64,000 bases of DNA from JAWHTC01 sp032586155. GTDB taxonomy: Bacteria; Pseudomonadota; Alphaproteobacteria; Rhodobacterales; Rhodobacteraceae. Under the pieces are notes generated by a model. That model was not told the DNA's origin and did no database searches. It worked only from the letters and a program-made list of their open reading frames with translations. Shown here in pieces: positions 9,154 through 18,452 of this stretch. The stretch's first letter is position 1. Every line of letters starts with the position of its first letter. A program made the translations under genes and the position numbers. Where the stretch lies: contig NZ_JAWHTC010000004.1 in assembly GCF_032586155.1 (NCBI RefSeq), positions 430,847 to 494,846 on the forward strand, read 5' to 3'.

Positions 9154-12012
9154 ATGGCCGAGCTGAAACATATCGAGGTGCGCGGAGCGCGCGAGCATAA
9201 CCTCAAGGGCATCGACGTGGACATCCCGCGCGATCAGCTGGTCGTGATCACCGGGCTGTCGGGGTCGGGCAAATCCTCTTTGGCGTTTGATACGATCTAT
9301 GCGGAAGGGCAGCGGCGTTACGTTGAATCGCTCAGCGCCTATGCGCGGCAGTTCCTCGACATGATGGAAAAGCCGGATGTGGATCATATCGCGGGGCTTT
9401 CCCCGGCGATTTCGATTGAGCAGAAAACGACGTCGAAGAATCCGCGGTCCACGGTTGGGACTGTGACCGAGATTTACGATTACCTTCGATTGCTGTTCGC
9501 CCGGGCCGGGACGCCCTACTCACCGGCCACTGGGTTGCCGATCGAGGCACAGCAGGTGCAGGACATGGTCGACCGGATCATGGGTCTGGAAGAGAGCACG
9601 CGCGCCTATCTTCTGGCGCCCATCGTGCGCGACCGGAAGGGCGAATATCGCAAGGAATTCATCGAGTTGCGTAAGCAGGGTTTCCAGCGGGTCAAGGTAG
9701 ATGGGGCGTTCTACGAACTGGATGAACCGCCGACTCTGGACAAGAAGTTCCGCCATGACATTGACGTGGTGGTCGACCGGATCGTGGTACGCGAAGGTAT
9801 GGAAACCCGGCTGGCGGATTCACTGCGCACGGCGCTGGACCTGGCGGATGGAATCGCGGTGCTGGAAACCGCACCCAGCGAGGGTGATCCGGAACGGATT
9901 ACTTTCAGTGAGAATTTTGCCTGTCCGGTCAGTGGCTTCACCATCCCGGAGATTGAACCGCGTCTGTTTTCCTTTAACGCGCCGTTTGGGGCCTGTCCGG
10001 ATTGTGACGGGTTGGGGGTCGAACTGTTCTTTGATGAACGTCTCGTTGTGCCTGATGCGACGCTGAAAATCTATGACGGGGCGCTGGCGCCGTGGCGCAA
10101 AGGCAAGTCGCCCTATTTCCTGCAAACCATTGAAGCGATTGCCAAACACTACGAGTTTGATCGCAACACGGCGTGGAAGGACCTGCCGAAACATGTGCAA
10201 CAGGTGTTCCTCTATGGCTCGGGCGATGAAGAAATCCCGTTTCGCTATGACGAGGGCGGGCGGGTCTATCAGGTCACGCGTGTGTTTGAGGGGGTGATCC
10301 CCAACATGGAGCGGCGCTATCGCGAGACCGATTCGAGCTGGATTCGCGAAGAATTCGAGCGTTACCAGAACAACCGTCCTTGCGGGGCCTGCGACGGGTT
10401 CCGGCTTCGCGATGAGGCGCTGGCGGTTAAGGTGGGCGACCTGCATGTCGGCCAAGTTGTGCAGATGTCGATCCGTGAGGCGCTGGACTGGATCGCGGAT
10501 GCGCCGAACCATTTGTCCGCCCAGAAGAACGAGATTGCCGCCGCGATCCTTAAGGAAATTCGCGAGCGGTTGGGATTCCTGAATAACGTGGGATTGGAAT
10601 ACCTTACGCTGAGCCGTTCAAGTGGCACCCTGTCGGGCGGCGAGAGCCAGCGCATCCGTCTGGCCAGTCAGATCGGCAGCGGGCTGACCGGGGTTTTATA
10701 TGTACTCGACGAGCCCTCCATCGGCTTGCACCAGCGCGACAACGACCGGCTGCTTGGTACGCTCAAGAACCTGCGCGATCAGGGCAATACCGTGATCGTG
10801 GTGGAACATGACGAAGAAGCCATCCGCGAGGCAGATTACGTGTTTGATATCGGGCCCGGTGCCGGGGTGCACGGCGGGCAGGTGGTGAGCGAAGGGACGC
10901 CAAAGGAAATCCTGGAAGACGCGGCGTCGGTCACAGGGCAGTATCTGTCAGGTGCGTTAAGCATTCCTTTCGATCCCGTCCGTCGCAAGGGAAATGGCAA
11001 GAAGGTGACGGTGGTCAAGGCCACGGGCAACAACCTGAAAAAGGTCACGGCGGATTTCCCACTGGGCAAGTTCGTCTGTGTGACCGGCGTGTCGGGCGGG
11101 GGGAAATCGACCCTGACCATCGAGACATTGTTCAAGACCGCGTCGATGCGGCTGAACAATGCGCGCCAAACGCCGGCGCCCTGTGAAACGATCAAGGGGC
11201 TGGAGCATCTCGACAAGGTGATCGACATTGACCAGCGGCCCATCGGGCGCACGCCGCGCTCGAATCCGGCGACGTATACGGGCGCGTTTACGCCAATCCG
11301 CGACTGGTTTGCCGGGCTGCCCGAGGCCAAGGCGCGCGGTTACAAGCCGGGACGGTTCAGTTTCAACGTCAAGGGCGGGCGCTGCGAGGCCTGTCAGGGC
11401 GACGGCGTCATCAAGATCGAGATGCATTTCTTACCGGATGTCTATGTCACCTGCGAGACCTGCAAGGGCGCGCGCTACAACCGCGAAACCCTAGAAATCA
11501 AGTTTAAAGGCAAGAGCATAGCCGACGTTCTTGATATGACGGTTGAAGAGGCGCGCGCGTTCTTCAAGGCGGTGCCGAGCATTCGCGACAAGATGGAAGC
11601 GCTGCACCGCGTGGGGTTGGATTACATCAAGGTCGGTCAGCAGGCGACAACGCTTTCGGGCGGTGAAGCGCAGCGGGTCAAGCTCAGCAAGGAACTGGCG
11701 AAACGCTCGACCGGGCGGACGCTTTATATCCTCGATGAACCCACGACGGGGCTGCATTTCGAGGATGTGCGCAAGCTTTTGGAAGTGCTGCACGAATTGG
11801 TCGAACAGGGCAACACGGTGGTGGTGATCGAACACAATCTCGACGTGATCAAGACCGCCGACTGGATCATCGATATCGGCCCGGAAGGCGGCGATGGTGG
11901 GGGAGAGATTGTCGCGACTGGCACCCCCGAAGACGTAGCCCTGGTCGAGCGTAGCCATACCGGACATTACCTTGGCCCGATGCTGGCGGCAGCCAAAGCA
12001 GCGGCGGAATAG
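9154..12012 (+). CDS. uvrA: Excinuclease ABC subunit A
   Basis: The 952-residue damage-recognition ATPase of nucleotide excision repair has two ABC modules. Module one has Walker A GLSGSGKSS (residues 34-42); module two has GVSGGGKST. ABC signatures are LSGGESQRIRLA and LSGGEAQRVKL, and both Walker B motifs read YxLDEPxxGLH. Zinc-binding cysteine pairs include CPDCDG and CEACQGDG...CETCKG. The start ATG 9154 follows a GGGGGGT ribosome-binding site and gives the family N-terminus MAELKHIEVRGAREHNLKG. Transcription is probably SOS-induced through the box at 9074-9088. Confidence 0.97.
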   Translation: MAELKHIEVRGAREHNLKGIDVDIPRDQLVVITGLSGSGKSSLAFDTIYAEGQRRYVESLSAYARQFLDMMEKPDVDHIAGLSPAISIEQKTTSKNPRSTVGTVTEIYDYLRLLFARAGTPYSPATGLPIEAQQVQDMVDRIMGLEESTRAYLLAPIVRDRKGEYRKEFIELRKQGFQRVKVDGAFYELDEPPTLDKKFRHDIDVVVDRIVVREGMETRLADSLRTALDLADGIAVLETAPSEGDPERITFSENFACPVSGFTIPEIEPRLFSFNAPFGACPDCDGLGVELFFDERLVVPDATLKIYDGALAPWRKGKSPYFLQTIEAIAKHYEFDRNTAWKDLPKHVQQVFLYGSGDEEIPFRYDEGGRVYQVTRVFEGVIPNMERRYRETDSSWIREEFERYQNNRPCGACDGFRLRDEALAVKVGDLHVGQVVQMSIREALDWIADAPNHLSAQKNEIAAAILKEIRERLGFLNNVGLEYLTLSRSSGTLSGGESQRIRLASQIGSGLTGVLYVLDEPSIGLHQRDNDRLLGTLKNLRDQGNTVIVVEHDEEAIREADYVFDIGPGAGVHGGQVVSEGTPKEILEDAASVTGQYLSGALSIPFDPVRRKGNGKKVTVVKATGNNLKKVTADFPLGKFVCVTGVSGGGKSTLTIETLFKTASMRLNNARQTPAPCETIKGLEHLDKVIDIDQRPIGRTPRSNPATYTGAFTPIRDWFAGLPEAKARGYKPGRFSFNVKGGRCEACQGDGVIKIEMHFLPDVYVTCETCKGARYNRETLEIKFKGKSIADVLDMTVEEARAFFKAVPSIRDKMEALHRVGLDYIKVGQQATTLSGGEAQRVKLSKELAKRSTGRTLYILDEPTTGLHFEDVRKLLEVLHELVEQGNTVVVIEHNLDVIKTADWIIDIGPEGGDGGGEIVATGTPEDVALVERSHTGHYLGPMLAAAKAAAE

Positions 12013-12131
12013 GCAGCGTACGGTCGGGTAAACGGGCAAAATTTACTGAAAATCAGCTGGCTGGCATCCGTCTGGTTCCCGTCGGCTATCTGTCGGGCGT
12101 TCGGTGGCGCAGGGTTTCGTTCAGAAAGAGG

Positions 12132-13490
12132 TTAACCGGGCGTACGCTCAAGCGCGAGATCCATCAACCGGGCAAAATCTGTTGTGTTTAGGCTATCGAA
12201 GTCCTGGCTGAGATCAGCGAGTTCGCTGGCGTGAGCCTTGCCCAGCACCGGGTCGGCGAAGAGGTGGTACTTATACAGGATCTCTGCATCCGAAAGCGGC
12301 AGGTCCCGATCGCCGCGCGGGGTGCGGGGTGGGGCGGTGTGGCGGGTGCCGTCGGTCAGCTCCAGCGTCACTTCGGCCCAGCGTTTGCCGACGCTGATTT
12401 CGGTCAGGTGGGGATCGTCGATCAGGCGTGTGACGTTGGAAAGGCGGAGGATGTCGGGGTCGCGCAGGGCGTCCTCGGCCAGTTCCGGCACGCCGACCTG
12501 ACCGCGCACGATCATGGCGGCGACCGGGAAGGCGATGGAATAGGCGAAATCATCGGGTGTTTCGGGTTCATGACCGGCAAGACGCGTGGCGTTGTGAAAG
12601 GTGCGGATTTCGACGCTTGCGATCTGGCTGTGATGCAGGTTGTGCCGGGCCATCAGGTCAGCAACGGCGTCGATCGAGGGGTGGGCCCAGCGGCAGCAAG
12701 GATAGGCTTTGTAATGGGTGTCCTCGACCAGCCGCCAGTTGGTGCCGAGATCGGTCCAGAACGCGGCCTCTTCCTCGCCTTCGCAGGTCAGCGCCGGGGC
12801 ACCGGTGAAGCCGAGCTGTGCAAGGTAGGCGGCTGTGACGCCAGAAGGTGCGCCCCAGCCGACCCCGTCACGGAGCATCGTTGGGTGGTCGATGCAGCGC
12901 ATCATTTGCGAGCGGGGGCCGTGATACTCGCCGATCCCGGCGGCGTGGCGGATGGCCTCGGACGCGCAGCCCAGTTGGCGGGCGACGGCAGTGGCGACGC
13001 CGACGGCGGTCCAGGCGCCCGAAGTGTGGTAATCCGCGCAGGTGGCATGTTGGGCAAGGCCGGCGCGGTAGCTGACCTCGTAGGCAATGGCGAGGAGGGT
13101 GGCAAAGGATTGGCCGTCAACCGGGCGGTCCTGACTGGTCTCGGCGTCGGCGACGGCAAGAAGGGACGGGAAGATGGCCGACCCTGCATGACCCTTGCAG
13201 GGGGTGGTGCCGTCATGGGCATCGATACTGTCGATTGTGAAGGCCCCGGCCATGGCGGCTCCGGCGGGGCTGACGGTGTGGCCATCCATCAACATGCGTG
13301 CCGGGCCCGCTTCGGTGACTCCGAAAAGGGCGGTGGCGCCTTTACGGGCGATGTCGGACAGGCGAGTGGTGGATCCGATGGCCGCCACGCCCATGGTGTC
13401 GAGGAAGGATCGGCGCAGGGTGATGAGAACTTCGGGTGGCAACGAGGAGTATGTCAGGTTGGCGGCGAAGTGGTGGAAGGGCATTGGCAT
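12132..13490 (-). CDS. MmgE/PrpD family protein
   Basis: This 452-residue cytoplasmic protein belongs to the MmgE/PrpD superfamily, which includes 2-methylcitrate dehydratase and cis-aconitate decarboxylase. Family features are the N-terminal helical LRRSFLDTMGVAAIG, the block IDAHDGTTPCKGHAGSAIFP and the region HYKAYPCCRWAHPSIDA. No prpB/prpC genes are nearby, so a true methylcitrate cycle role is not supported; many alphaproteobacterial members act on other hydroxy-acids. It is convergent with uvrA and not in an operon with its neighbours. An internal ATG at 13484 is an alternative start. Confidence 0.88.
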   Translation of the reverse strand: MPMPFHHFAANLTYSSLPPEVLITLRRSFLDTMGVAAIGSTTRLSDIARKGATALFGVTEAGPARMLMDGHTVSPAGAAMAGAFTIDSIDAHDGTTPCKGHAGSAIFPSLLAVADAETSQDRPVDGQSFATLLAIAYEVSYRAGLAQHATCADYHTSGAWTAVGVATAVARQLGCASEAIRHAAGIGEYHGPRSQMMRCIDHPTMLRDGVGWGAPSGVTAAYLAQLGFTGAPALTCEGEEEAAFWTDLGTNWRLVEDTHYKAYPCCRWAHPSIDAVADLMARHNLHHSQIASVEIRTFHNATRLAGHEPETPDDFAYSIAFPVAAMIVRGQVGVPELAEDALRDPDILRLSNVTRLIDDPHLTEISVGKRWAEVTLELTDGTRHTAPPRTPRGDRDLPLSDAEILYKYHLFADPVLGKAHASELADLSQDFDSLNTTDFARLMDLALERTPG

Positions 13491-13574
13491 GGGGCGCGGC
13501 CTTTGGCTGTTTGTTTCAGCCTAGCGTTGGGCGCGGGCAAGGAATGCCTGAAACCGACATGCGGCGGCAAAAGG

Positions 13575-13602
13575 AAAAAGGGCCCCACGAGGAGGCCCCT
13601 TC
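13575..13602 (-). terminator. Intrinsic terminator of the DUF2892 gene
   Basis: Read on the minus strand, a GC-rich hairpin (AAGGGGCC arm against GGGGCCCTT, one bulged G) is followed by TTTTTCC. It lies 28 bp after the DUF2892 stop codon. Confidence 0.75.
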
Positions 13603-13629
13603 CGGTAACGTCGCTTGCATTAGCGAGGC

Positions 13630-13830
13630 TTATTTCTTCATCGAGCAGGTGTTCATGCCCAGGATTGCGTAGGGCGGGCACCAGCCAATGAGGCCGGTGG
13701 CCAGCGGGATGATGCCGAGCAGGTAGAGCCAGCTATAGGCGCCGTCGCCGCCGATGAAATAGCCGAGGATCAGGGCCGCGCCGATCACGATGCGCAGGAT
13801 ACGGTCAATGCCGCCAACATTCTTGGTCAT
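13630..13830 (-). CDS. DUF2892 small membrane protein (YgaP-like membrane domain)
   Basis: The 66-residue protein opens with MTKNVGGIDRILRI, the standard DUF2892 start, and has two hydrophobic segments (about 14-30 and 34-50). The family is fused to or sits beside rhodaneses in YgaP-type sulfur-handling proteins. A GGAGAC ribosome-binding site precedes the ATG. The Crp/Fnr gene directly upstream on the same strand, 68 bp away, makes co-regulation likely. The exact role is unknown. Confidence 0.88.
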   Translation of the reverse strand: MTKNVGGIDRILRIVIGAALILGYFIGGDGAYSWLYLLGIIPLATGLIGWCPPYAILGMNTCSMKK

Positions 13831-13898
13831 GGGGGTCTCCTTTTTACGTCCAATTGCAGGCAGGATACCCGATGGTTAACCCCTTGTCTGTGACAGGG

Positions 13899-14558
13899 TC
13901 ACACAGCGTCCGAGGCAATGTCATCAAGCGCCGCGGGATCAAGGATTTCGACCGTGCCGCGCCCGGTCCTGACAAACCCGCGCCGGGCCCAGGCATCGAG
14001 GCGGCGCGAGATGACTTCGCGGGCAGAGCCGACCTGGGTTGCAAGCTCGGCCTGGGTGATCGAGATGGGGCCGGTCGTGGTGTTCGCGAGCGCCACAAGC
14101 CGTTCGGCCAGGCGGCATTCGACCCGTTGAAAGGCCACCTTTTCCAGAAGCTGCATCATCAGCTGCATCCGGTCGGCAAAGGCGCGGAAGACGATGGTGC
14201 GGAATCCGGGGGAGGTATCGACCAGGGTCAGGAATTTGTCACGGGGCAGCAGGACAAGTTCGGTGGACGTGCTGGTGACAGCCTCGGCGGTGTAGTCGCT
14301 GCCGCCCAGAAGACCCATGGTGGACTGGATACAGCTTTGGCCGGGGACAACCGAGTAGAGCAGGATCTCGCGACCTGAAGCGCCGGTCAACGAGACATCA
14401 ACACGGCCCGACAGCACGATAGCATAGCCCTTGACCGCCTCGCCAGGGTGAAACAACACCGCGCCCGCGGGAAGTTGCATCGGCGTCAGGCGGGCAAGAA
14501 CCGATCTCGCATCGGGATCGAGCCGGTTCAGCGGGGCCGCTTTTTCAAGCCAGGTCAT
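13899..14558 (-). CDS. Crp/Fnr family transcriptional regulator
   Basis: The 219-residue protein has an N-terminal cyclic-nucleotide-binding-like beta barrel (about residues 20-120) and a C-terminal winged helix-turn-helix (ITQAELATQVGSAREVISRR). No FNR-type N-terminal cysteine cluster is seen, so it is probably not an Fe-S oxygen sensor. The start was taken as ATG 14558 (MTWLEKAAPL); an in-frame TTG at 14579 would add seven residues. It lies upstream of the DUF2892 gene on the same strand and may control it. Confidence 0.88.
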   Translation of the reverse strand: MTWLEKAAPLNRLDPDARSVLARLTPMQLPAGAVLFHPGEAVKGYAIVLSGRVDVSLTGASGREILLYSVVPGQSCIQSTMGLLGGSDYTAEAVTSTSTELVLLPRDKFLTLVDTSPGFRTIVFRAFADRMQLMMQLLEKVAFQRVECRLAERLVALANTTTGPISITQAELATQVGSAREVISRRLDAWARRGFVRTGRGTVEILDPAALDDIASDAV

Positions 14559-14633
14559 ATGGTTGCAGATATCCCACAAGGAAGCTGCGGGAAGTTTATC
14601 CCGTGACGGCCTGTGGGCAAGGGGCTTGTGGTT

Positions 14634-15023
14634 TTAATCCAGCAGGGCCGCAAACGCGCGAATGAAATGAAGAACCTCTCCGGTGTCGCGGTCAACGCGG
14701 TAGAGATAGTCACCGACACGGTAATAGCTGTGATCGGGATCAAGCCGGTAGCGGGCCGGATTGTGCAGGAGGTCATAGTCGGCCGTGATCCGGTCGCCCA
14801 CGCGGTAGCGTTTGTTTTTGGCCAAACCCGGCGGCACGCAGGCCGGGCTCTTCTTGGCGAGGCCGGGCGGGCAGGCGGCGGTGCCGGGCGAGGCGGCCTG
14901 AACCGATGCCGGGGGGCGTTTGTTGTTCTTGCCCTTGCCTTTGCCATTACCATTGCCAGCGATGGATTGAGCGGGAAGAAGGACGAGCGAGAGAGCAAAA
15001 AGACCTATGGGGATCGCGCGCAT
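14634..15023 (-). CDS. Small secreted basic protein, function unknown (RcnB-like features)
   Basis: The 129-residue product begins with a clear signal peptide (MRAIPIGLFALSLVLLPAQSIAG). A Gly/Asn/Lys-rich linker follows, then two CPPGLAKK/CVPPGLAKN repeats, and then a compact tail (KRYRVGDRITADYDLL...YYRVGDYLYRVD). The 'PPGLAK' plus 'Y.RVGD.LP/YRVD' arrangement is common in periplasmic RcnB-like or DUF1236-like proteins of Rhodobacterales, but the domain name is only tentative. The signal peptide decides the start at 15023. No operon partner is evident. Confidence 0.7.
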   Translation of the reverse strand: MRAIPIGLFALSLVLLPAQSIAGNGNGKGKGKNNKRPPASVQAASPGTAACPPGLAKKSPACVPPGLAKNKRYRVGDRITADYDLLHNPARYRLDPDHSYYRVGDYLYRVDRDTGEVLHFIRAFAALLD

Positions 15024-15143
15024 TTGGGGCCTCTTGTGACAAATTCGAGTGCGGCCGAGTATAAGCACGTTCACGGAAGATGCGATCCGGCAGGCGTGTC
15101 CCCGGCAAGGATTCGCCGGGGGCGTGAGCGGGAAGAAGCCGGG

Positions 15144-16016
15144 TCAGCCCCGGCCGCGCTTTTCGAAACGGGGCAGCATGGCCGAGAAATCCATGCCAAG
15201 ACCGTCTTCGGCCTCGACAAACATCTCGTAAAGCCTGGTTGCGTGTTCGCCCAAGGGCGTGTCTGCATCGGCGGACTCGGCGGCCTGTTGGGAAAGGCGC
15301 AGGTCCTTGAGCATCAGCTCGGCGGCAAAGCCCGGTTTGTAATCGTTGTCCGCCGGAGATTGCGGGCCGACGCCGGGGGCAGGGCAATAGGCGTTCATCG
15401 TCCAGCTATAACCCGAAGAGGTGGAGACCACGTCGAACATTTTCTGACGATCAAGGCCAAGCTTGTCGGCCAGCGCAAAGGCCTCGCAGGTGCCGACCAT
15501 TGTGATGCCGAGGATCATGTTGTTGCAGATCTTGGCGGCCTGACCGGCGCCGTTGTCGCCGCAATGCACAGCCTTCTGGCCCATGATGTCGAAGAGTGGG
15601 TTGGCCTTTTCAAAAGCGGCAGTCGAGCCGCCGGCCATGAAGGTGAGCGTGCCACCGGCAGCACCGCCAATCCCGCCCGAGACGGGGGCGTCGACCGGCA
15701 GCATGCCTGCGCTTGCCGCCTGTTCGGCCACAGCGCGGGCGCTTTCAACATCGACAGTCGAACAGTCAATGAAGGCGGTTTCAGGGGCCATCGCCGGGAT
15801 GATCTGATCGGCGACGGTGCGCAGGATCTGGCCGTTGGGCAACATGGTGATGACGGCGTCCTGATTTGCGGCTGCTTCGGCGGCGGTGGCGGCCTTGGCG
15901 ACGCCCTCGATGGTGACGTCAGCGGTGTCGAACCCGGTGACGTTATGGCCTGCCTTGGCGAGGTTGGCGGCCATCGGCCCGCCCATGTTTCCCAGTCCGA
16001 TAAATCCGATGTTCAT
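15144..16016 (-). CDS. mmsB: 3-hydroxyisobutyrate dehydrogenase
   Basis: The 290-residue NAD-dependent enzyme oxidises 3-hydroxyisobutyrate to methylmalonate semialdehyde in valine catabolism. It shows the N-terminal dinucleotide-binding motif GFIGLGNMGGPMA, the substrate-binding VDAPVSGGIGGA and the catalytic-lysine helix GQAAKICNNMILG. It starts 13 bp after the upstream hydrolase gene, with an AAAGGA ribosome-binding site, and lies last in the run isobutyryl-CoA dehydrogenase, hydrolase, mmsB. That context removes most ambiguity among beta-hydroxyacid dehydrogenases. Confidence 0.93.
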   Translation of the reverse strand: MNIGFIGLGNMGGPMAANLAKAGHNVTGFDTADVTIEGVAKAATAAEAAANQDAVITMLPNGQILRTVADQIIPAMAPETAFIDCSTVDVESARAVAEQAASAGMLPVDAPVSGGIGGAAGGTLTFMAGGSTAAFEKANPLFDIMGQKAVHCGDNGAGQAAKICNNMILGITMVGTCEAFALADKLGLDRQKMFDVVSTSSGYSWTMNAYCPAPGVGPQSPADNDYKPGFAAELMLKDLRLSQQAAESADADTPLGEHATRLYEMFVEAEDGLGMDFSAMLPRFEKRGRG

Positions 16017-16029
16017 GGCAGGTGTCCTT

Positions 16030-17055
16030 TCAGAAAGTCAGTTCGTTGTCGCCCAGCGGGGCCAGCATGGTTTCAACCGCGCCCCTTGGCAAGTCGTGAG
16101 CGTCATGCTGCCATTGCGGGTTGCGGTCCTTGTCGATGATCGCGGCGCGGATGCCCTCGATAAAGTCGCCATGTTCCATCGCGCGGAAGGTGAAGCGGTA
16201 TTCCATTTGCAGGGCTTCTCGAATGGTCGCGGTTCTGAGCTGCCGCATCATTTCGAGGGTGCAGGCGGTCGAGAGGGGAGAGGAACGCAGCAGGGCCTTG
16301 AGGGTCTTGCCTGCGAACTCGGTTTCCGAAGCTTCAAGCGAGGCGACCACTGAGGGCAGGTTGGAGGCCGAGAAATGCTGGTCGATCTCGGCTTGGTTTG
16401 CGCTTGCCTGGCCTGACGGCGGCGTATCGCTGGCGTCGGCGAGGATGCTGGCGTCGCCACACTCCTCGAGCTGCTGGATCAAAGAAGGCCACTTGCCCTG
16501 TGGGATGTAGAGGTCGGCAAACCCGACAAGGATCGCATCCGCCGGGCCCATGCGGGTGCCGGTGGTGCCAAGATAAGCGCCAAGATGGCCCGGCGCATGG
16601 GCGAGGATCATCGAGCCGCCGACATCCGGGACAAGGCCGATACCGCATTCGGGCATGGCGATCTGGGAGCTTTCGCCGACGATGCGGTGCGAACCGTGAC
16701 AGCCCACGCCCATGCCGCCGCCCATGGTGAAGCCCTGAAGGAAGCTGACGACGGGTTTTTCGTATTCGTGCAGCTTGGCATTCATGCGGTATTCGTCGCG
16801 CCAAAAGGTTTGGCCAAAGCTGAAATCGCCTGCCTTGCCAGTGGCATAGAGGTCGGCAATGTCACCACCGGCACTGAACGCCTTGTCGCCCTCGGCGTCG
16901 ATCACGATGAGCGCGACCTCGTCATTGTTGCGCCAGTCGTCCAGCGCGGCGTCGATCGCCTTGACCATTTCGTAGGTGACGGCATTCAGCGCCTTGGGGC
17001 GTTGCAGGGTGATGCGCCCGGCGCGGCCCTGAATACGGACGGAGATGTCAGACAA
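16030..17055 (-). CDS. 3-hydroxyisobutyryl-CoA hydrolase (enoyl-CoA hydratase/isomerase fold)
   Basis: The protein (341 residues) hydrolyses 3-hydroxyisobutyryl-CoA to the free acid, the step before MmsB in valine breakdown. Crotonase-fold features are RITLQRPKALNAV, the oxyanion-hole AFSAGGDIADLY and FTMGGGMGVGCHGS, and the hydrolase-specific MPECGIGLVPDVGG. The longer open frame starts at 17142, but the family N-terminus (SDISVRIQGRAGRITL) begins at a TTG at 17055, which is taken as the start. It sits between the acyl-CoA dehydrogenase and mmsB genes. Many annotations call this simply enoyl-CoA hydratase/isomerase. Confidence 0.88.
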   Translation of the reverse strand: MSDISVRIQGRAGRITLQRPKALNAVTYEMVKAIDAALDDWRNNDEVALIVIDAEGDKAFSAGGDIADLYATGKAGDFSFGQTFWRDEYRMNAKLHEYEKPVVSFLQGFTMGGGMGVGCHGSHRIVGESSQIAMPECGIGLVPDVGGSMILAHAPGHLGAYLGTTGTRMGPADAILVGFADLYIPQGKWPSLIQQLEECGDASILADASDTPPSGQASANQAEIDQHFSASNLPSVVASLEASETEFAGKTLKALLRSSPLSTACTLEMMRQLRTATIREALQMEYRFTFRAMEHGDFIEGIRAAIIDKDRNPQWQHDAHDLPRGAVETMLAPLGDNELTF

Positions 17056-17112
17056 TGGACGAGTTCCCGGTGTGTGAAACAGTAGGCATGCGACCGCACG
17101 GGTGGGCGCAGA

Positions 17113-17164
17113 ATGCGCCCGCCATGGGGCGGGCGGGCGCATGCCGGATCGCTCGCGATCCGGC
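17113..17164. repeat. Two adjacent GC-rich hairpins between valine-pathway genes
   Basis: An 11-bp stem (ATGCGCCCGCC at 17113-17123 with 17132-17142) is directly followed by a second stem (GCCGGATCGC at 17143-17152 with 17155-17164). They fill the space between the acyl-CoA dehydrogenase stop and the hydrolase start. No T-run follows, so this looks like an intra-operon mRNA structure or a REP-like element, not a terminator. Confidence 0.7.
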
Positions 17165-17184
17165 TAAGATGACGAGTACGGTAT

Positions 17185-18330
17185 TCACGCGGCATCCGCG
17201 ATCATCTGACGCGAGACGATCAGGCGCATGATTTCGTTGGTGCCTTCCAGGATCTGGTGCACCCGCAGGTCACGGACGATCTTTTCGATGCCATAGTCGG
17301 CAAGGTAGCCGTAACCGCCATGCAGCTGCAGACAGCCATTGGCAACCTCGAAGGCGACATCGGTGACCATCAGCTTGGCCATGGCGCAGAACTTGGTGGC
17401 GTCATGGGCCTTGTTGTCGAGCTTCCACGCGGCTTGCCGTAAGAAGGTGCGGGCGGCCTGAAGCTTGGTTTCATACTCTGCGAGACGGAATTGCAGCGCC
17501 TGGAACTGGTTGATGGATTTGCCGAAGGCCTTGCGCTCGGACATGTATTGCATGGTGAGGTTCAGGGCGTTCTGTGCGCCGCCAAGGGCACCGGCCGAGA
17601 TGTTCAGGCGGCCACCGTCAAGACCGGCCATGGCGTAGGAGAACCCTTTGCCTTCGTCACCGATGCGGTTTTCATGCGGCACCTTGCAGTCATCGAACTG
17701 GACCTGCGCGGTGGGTTGGGAAAGCCAGCCCATTTTCTTTTCCAAGCCGCCAAAGGACAGGCCGTCGGCGCCGTCTTCGACCACGACGGTCGAGATGCCC
17801 TTGGGGCCGTCTTCGCCGGTGCGCACCATTGTGACATAGGCATCCGAGTAGGAACCGCCCGAGATGAAGGCCTTGGTGCCGTTCAACACGTAGGAATCGT
17901 TGGTTTTCTCGGCGCGGGTTTTGAGCGCGGCGGCGTCCGAGCCCGAGCCGGGTTCGGTCAGGCAGTAGGAGAAGACCTTGGACATGGTGCAGAGGTCGGG
18001 CAACCATTTCTGCTTGGTTTCCTCGCTGCCGAACTTGTCGATCATACCGCCGCACATGTTGTGGATCGACAGGAACGAGCCAACCGAGGGGCAGGCCATG
18101 GCAAGGGCTTCGAACACCAGCGTGGCGTCAAGGCGCGAGAGGCCCGAGCCACCGTATTCCTCGGACACATAGATGCCGCCAAGGCCCAGCTCGGCGATTT
18201 GCGGCCAAAGCTCTTTCGGGATGGTGCCCGCGGATTCCCATTCCTGCGCGTAGGGCGCGATATGTTCCTGGCCAAAGCCGTAGGCCATGTCAAAGATCAG
18301 GGTCTGTTCTTCGCTGAGTGCAAAATCCAT
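17185..18330 (-). CDS. Isobutyryl-CoA dehydrogenase (acyl-CoA dehydrogenase family)
   Basis: The 381-residue FAD enzyme has the standard acyl-CoA dehydrogenase layout: an N-terminal helical domain, the FAD/substrate motif FSYCLTEPGSGSDAAALKT, the second signature around QLHGGYGYL and the catalytic glutamate in LEGTNEIMR (Glu362). It precedes the 3-hydroxyisobutyryl-CoA hydrolase and mmsB, so the natural substrate is probably isobutyryl-CoA from valine. The ATG at 18330 has an AAGGAC ribosome-binding site. Substrate specificity is inferred from neighbours. Confidence 0.92.
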   Translation of the reverse strand: MDFALSEEQTLIFDMAYGFGQEHIAPYAQEWESAGTIPKELWPQIAELGLGGIYVSEEYGGSGLSRLDATLVFEALAMACPSVGSFLSIHNMCGGMIDKFGSEETKQKWLPDLCTMSKVFSYCLTEPGSGSDAAALKTRAEKTNDSYVLNGTKAFISGGSYSDAYVTMVRTGEDGPKGISTVVVEDGADGLSFGGLEKKMGWLSQPTAQVQFDDCKVPHENRIGDEGKGFSYAMAGLDGGRLNISAGALGGAQNALNLTMQYMSERKAFGKSINQFQALQFRLAEYETKLQAARTFLRQAAWKLDNKAHDATKFCAMAKLMVTDVAFEVANGCLQLHGGYGYLADYGIEKIVRDLRVHQILEGTNEIMRLIVSRQMIADAA

Positions 18331-18452
18331 CGCGCGGGTCCTTCTTGGTTCACCTGGGCCAGTGTCACTGGGCCCTGTTCCGAATTGAACGAGTGTTTAA
18401 TTCCGAATTCTTACAGGAGTTTTGCAGGCCGTGAAATGGGGATTTGCGCCGG

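Noticed and set aside
12231..13691. Plus-strand 486-aa open frame
   Set aside because: Antisense of the MmgE/PrpD gene, whose protein carries clear family blocks; the long frame results from high GC.
14613..16139. Plus-strand 508-aa open frame
   Set aside because: Covers mmsB and the secreted protein gene on the opposite strand, both of which have recognisable motifs and ribosome-binding sites.
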